Shown piece after piece: positions 63,129-64,000 of a stretch of DNA of 64,000 nt. The stretch spans positions 186,001 through 250,000 of the forward strand of contig NZ_VLKN01000004.1 of NCBI RefSeq assembly GCF_007830035.1, in the 5' to 3' direction. The translations under genes were made by a program, and so were the position numbers. Each line of letters begins with the position of its first letter. Within the stretch, counting starts at the first letter, position 1. The notes under the pieces are model-generated. The model saw only the letters and a program-made list of their open reading frames with translations, did not search any database and had not been told where the DNA came from. This DNA is from Luteimonas cucumeris. Its GTDB lineage: Bacteria; Pseudomonadota; Gammaproteobacteria; Xanthomonadales; Xanthomonadaceae.

Positions 63129-64000
63129 ATGATTCCTCGATCGACAACTATTCGCATCTGGTCGCTCCTGCTGCTGGTAACGGCAGGCGCTTTGGTGTAT
63201 TGGCCGGGTCTGCATGGCGGGTTCATCTTCGACGACTTCCCGAATCTAGTCGCGGACCCCGACTGGAAAGTCACCTCGCTGGATCCTGCGCAATGGCGTA
63301 GGGCCATGGCGCACGGCATCTCGAGCAGCCAAGGGCGACCTCTGGCGATGCTCAGCTTCGCTTTCAACCACTACACGACGGGAATGGCTGCATTCCCCAT
63401 GAAAGTTACCAACCTCCTTTTTCATCTTCTGAATGGGGTGCTGGTATACGTTCTTTGCGAGGCGCTGTTTGCACGCGCGACGGCTTCGCGCCAACCCGCC
63501 CTTGGGCGCTTCGCCGCGTGGGCGGTGGCTGCGGCATGGCTGCTGCACCCGATGCAAGTCTCAAGCGTCCTGTATGTCGTGCAACGCATGGAACTGGGCG
63601 CCCAATGCTGCATGCTATTGGCCTTGATCGCGTATTTTTACGGCAGGGTCGCCCGGATCGAAGGACGCCGTTGCTGGCCATGGTTTGCTCTTGCATGCAC
63701 CGCGCTGCCGGTAGGCCTGGGCTTCAAGGAAACCATTTTTCTCGCCCCGGCTTTTGCTCTGCTTCTAGAGGTGTTTGCGCTCCGCTTCCAAGGTCACGGA
63801 GGCAAACGTTCTGGCGCTTTGACTGGAACGTATGCGGCCGGAGTTGCAGTCGCATGCGCGGTATTCGCATTCGCCATCGTGCCTCACTACCTCTTCGAAA
63901 ACGCATACGCGTTCCGAGATTTCACCCTGGGTCAACGCTTGTTAACCCAAATGCCCGTGCTCGTAACGTACCTTGGGCAAACGGTATGGCCGATTCCGAG
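63129..64000 (+). CDS. Multi-pass GT-C-like membrane protein (partial, cut by window edge)
   Basis: Open from ATG at 63129 to the last base with no stop: at least 290 residues. A first hydrophobic helix (IWSLLLLVTAGALVYWPGL) is followed by a periplasmic loop with GGFIFDDFPNLVADPDWKV, then several more helices. Motifs FIFDD, GRPLAMLSFAFN, LLHPMQVSSVLYVVQRME and LGFKETIF resemble TMTC/Wzy-like or GT-C glycosyltransferases, many of which carry C-terminal TPRs. Beside pilA it may glycosylate pilin (TfpW-like role); this is inference. Codon use is richer in A and T than elsewhere in the window. No ribosome site stands out. The 3' part is needed for a firm call. Confidence 0.7.
   Translation, partial: MIPRSTTIRIWSLLLLVTAGALVYWPGLHGGFIFDDFPNLVADPDWKVTSLDPAQWRRAMAHGISSSQGRPLAMLSFAFNHYTTGMAAFPMKVTNLLFHLLNGVLVYVLCEALFARATASRQPALGRFAAWAVAAAWLLHPMQVSSVLYVVQRMELGAQCCMLLALIAYFYGRVARIEGRRCWPWFALACTALPVGLGFKETIFLAPAFALLLEVFALRFQGHGGKRSGALTGTYAAGVAVACAVFAFAIVPHYLFENAYAFRDFTLGQRLLTQMPVLVTYLGQTVWPIP

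Overview
This is a high-GC gammaproteobacterial chromosome segment that looks like Xanthomonadaceae/Lysobacteraceae (Lysobacterales). The pointers are the gene content and order: sigma-54-type flagellar promoters, the otsB-glucoamylase-otsA trio, a cobalamin-salvage operon with BtuB receptors, rluD/bamD back to back, and pilS-pilR-pilA. GTGATTG/GGGAATC-type heptad repeats also fit that group. Genus is not resolvable by eye; Lysobacter/Luteimonas-like is a guess. No tRNA, rRNA, IS transposase, phage gene or CRISPR array was found.

Layout. 1-8.0 kb: chemotaxis and signalling (an MCP, a degenerate histidine kinase, a degenerate GGDEF-EAL-receiver protein, a second histidine kinase, flgN, flgM, flgA, cheV). 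8.7-19.4 kb: flagellar hook, rod and ring genes flgBCDEFGHIJKL. 19.4-24.3 kb: an HDOD protein and a lipoprotein esterase, bracketed by duplicated cassettes of intergenic repeats. 24.3-40.7 kb: vitamin B12 region. Two paralogous btuB genes, each behind a cobalamin riboswitch, lie at either end. The second heads a twelve-gene minus-strand operon (btuB, two paralogous membrane proteins, cobO, cobB, cbiB, cobD, cobQ, cobU, cobT, cobC, cobS). yceH and a Kef/YbaL-type antiporter sit on the plus strand inside the region. 40.9-44.4 kb: an AraC-type regulator and clpB. 44.6-49.7 kb: a YidB-like protein and the trehalose operon otsB-GH15-otsA. 49.7-58.6 kb: housekeeping genes (DCC protein, DUF4166, pgeF, rluD, bamD, GAP-family membrane protein, nadE, DUF559 protein, sucD, sucC). 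58.8-64.0 kb: type IV pilus regulation (pilS, pilR), major pilin pilA, and the start of a lower-GC multi-pass membrane protein cut by the window edge.

Regulation readable from sequence: sigma-54 (-24/-12) promoters before flgB, flgG, flgA and pilA; a sigma-28 promoter before flgM and a weaker one before cheV; a sigma-32-like promoter before clpB; two cobalamin riboswitches; clear intrinsic terminators after bamD, sucD and pilA. FlgM and FlgN fit hook completion and late-gene control of the structure built by flgB-flgL. PilS/PilR would drive the pilA sigma-54 promoter.

Most notable unexplained structure: a family of roughly 190-nt intergenic elements, seven copies in 24 kb, each a string of hairpins. 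One stem varies between copies with compensating changes on both sides. Three inverted pairs occur, and two similar cassettes in direct orientation flank the HDOD/esterase genes. Other points of interest are heptad-repeat inverted pairs inside operons, the tandem membrane-protein paralogs of the B12 operon, and a run of signalling proteins missing catalytic residues.
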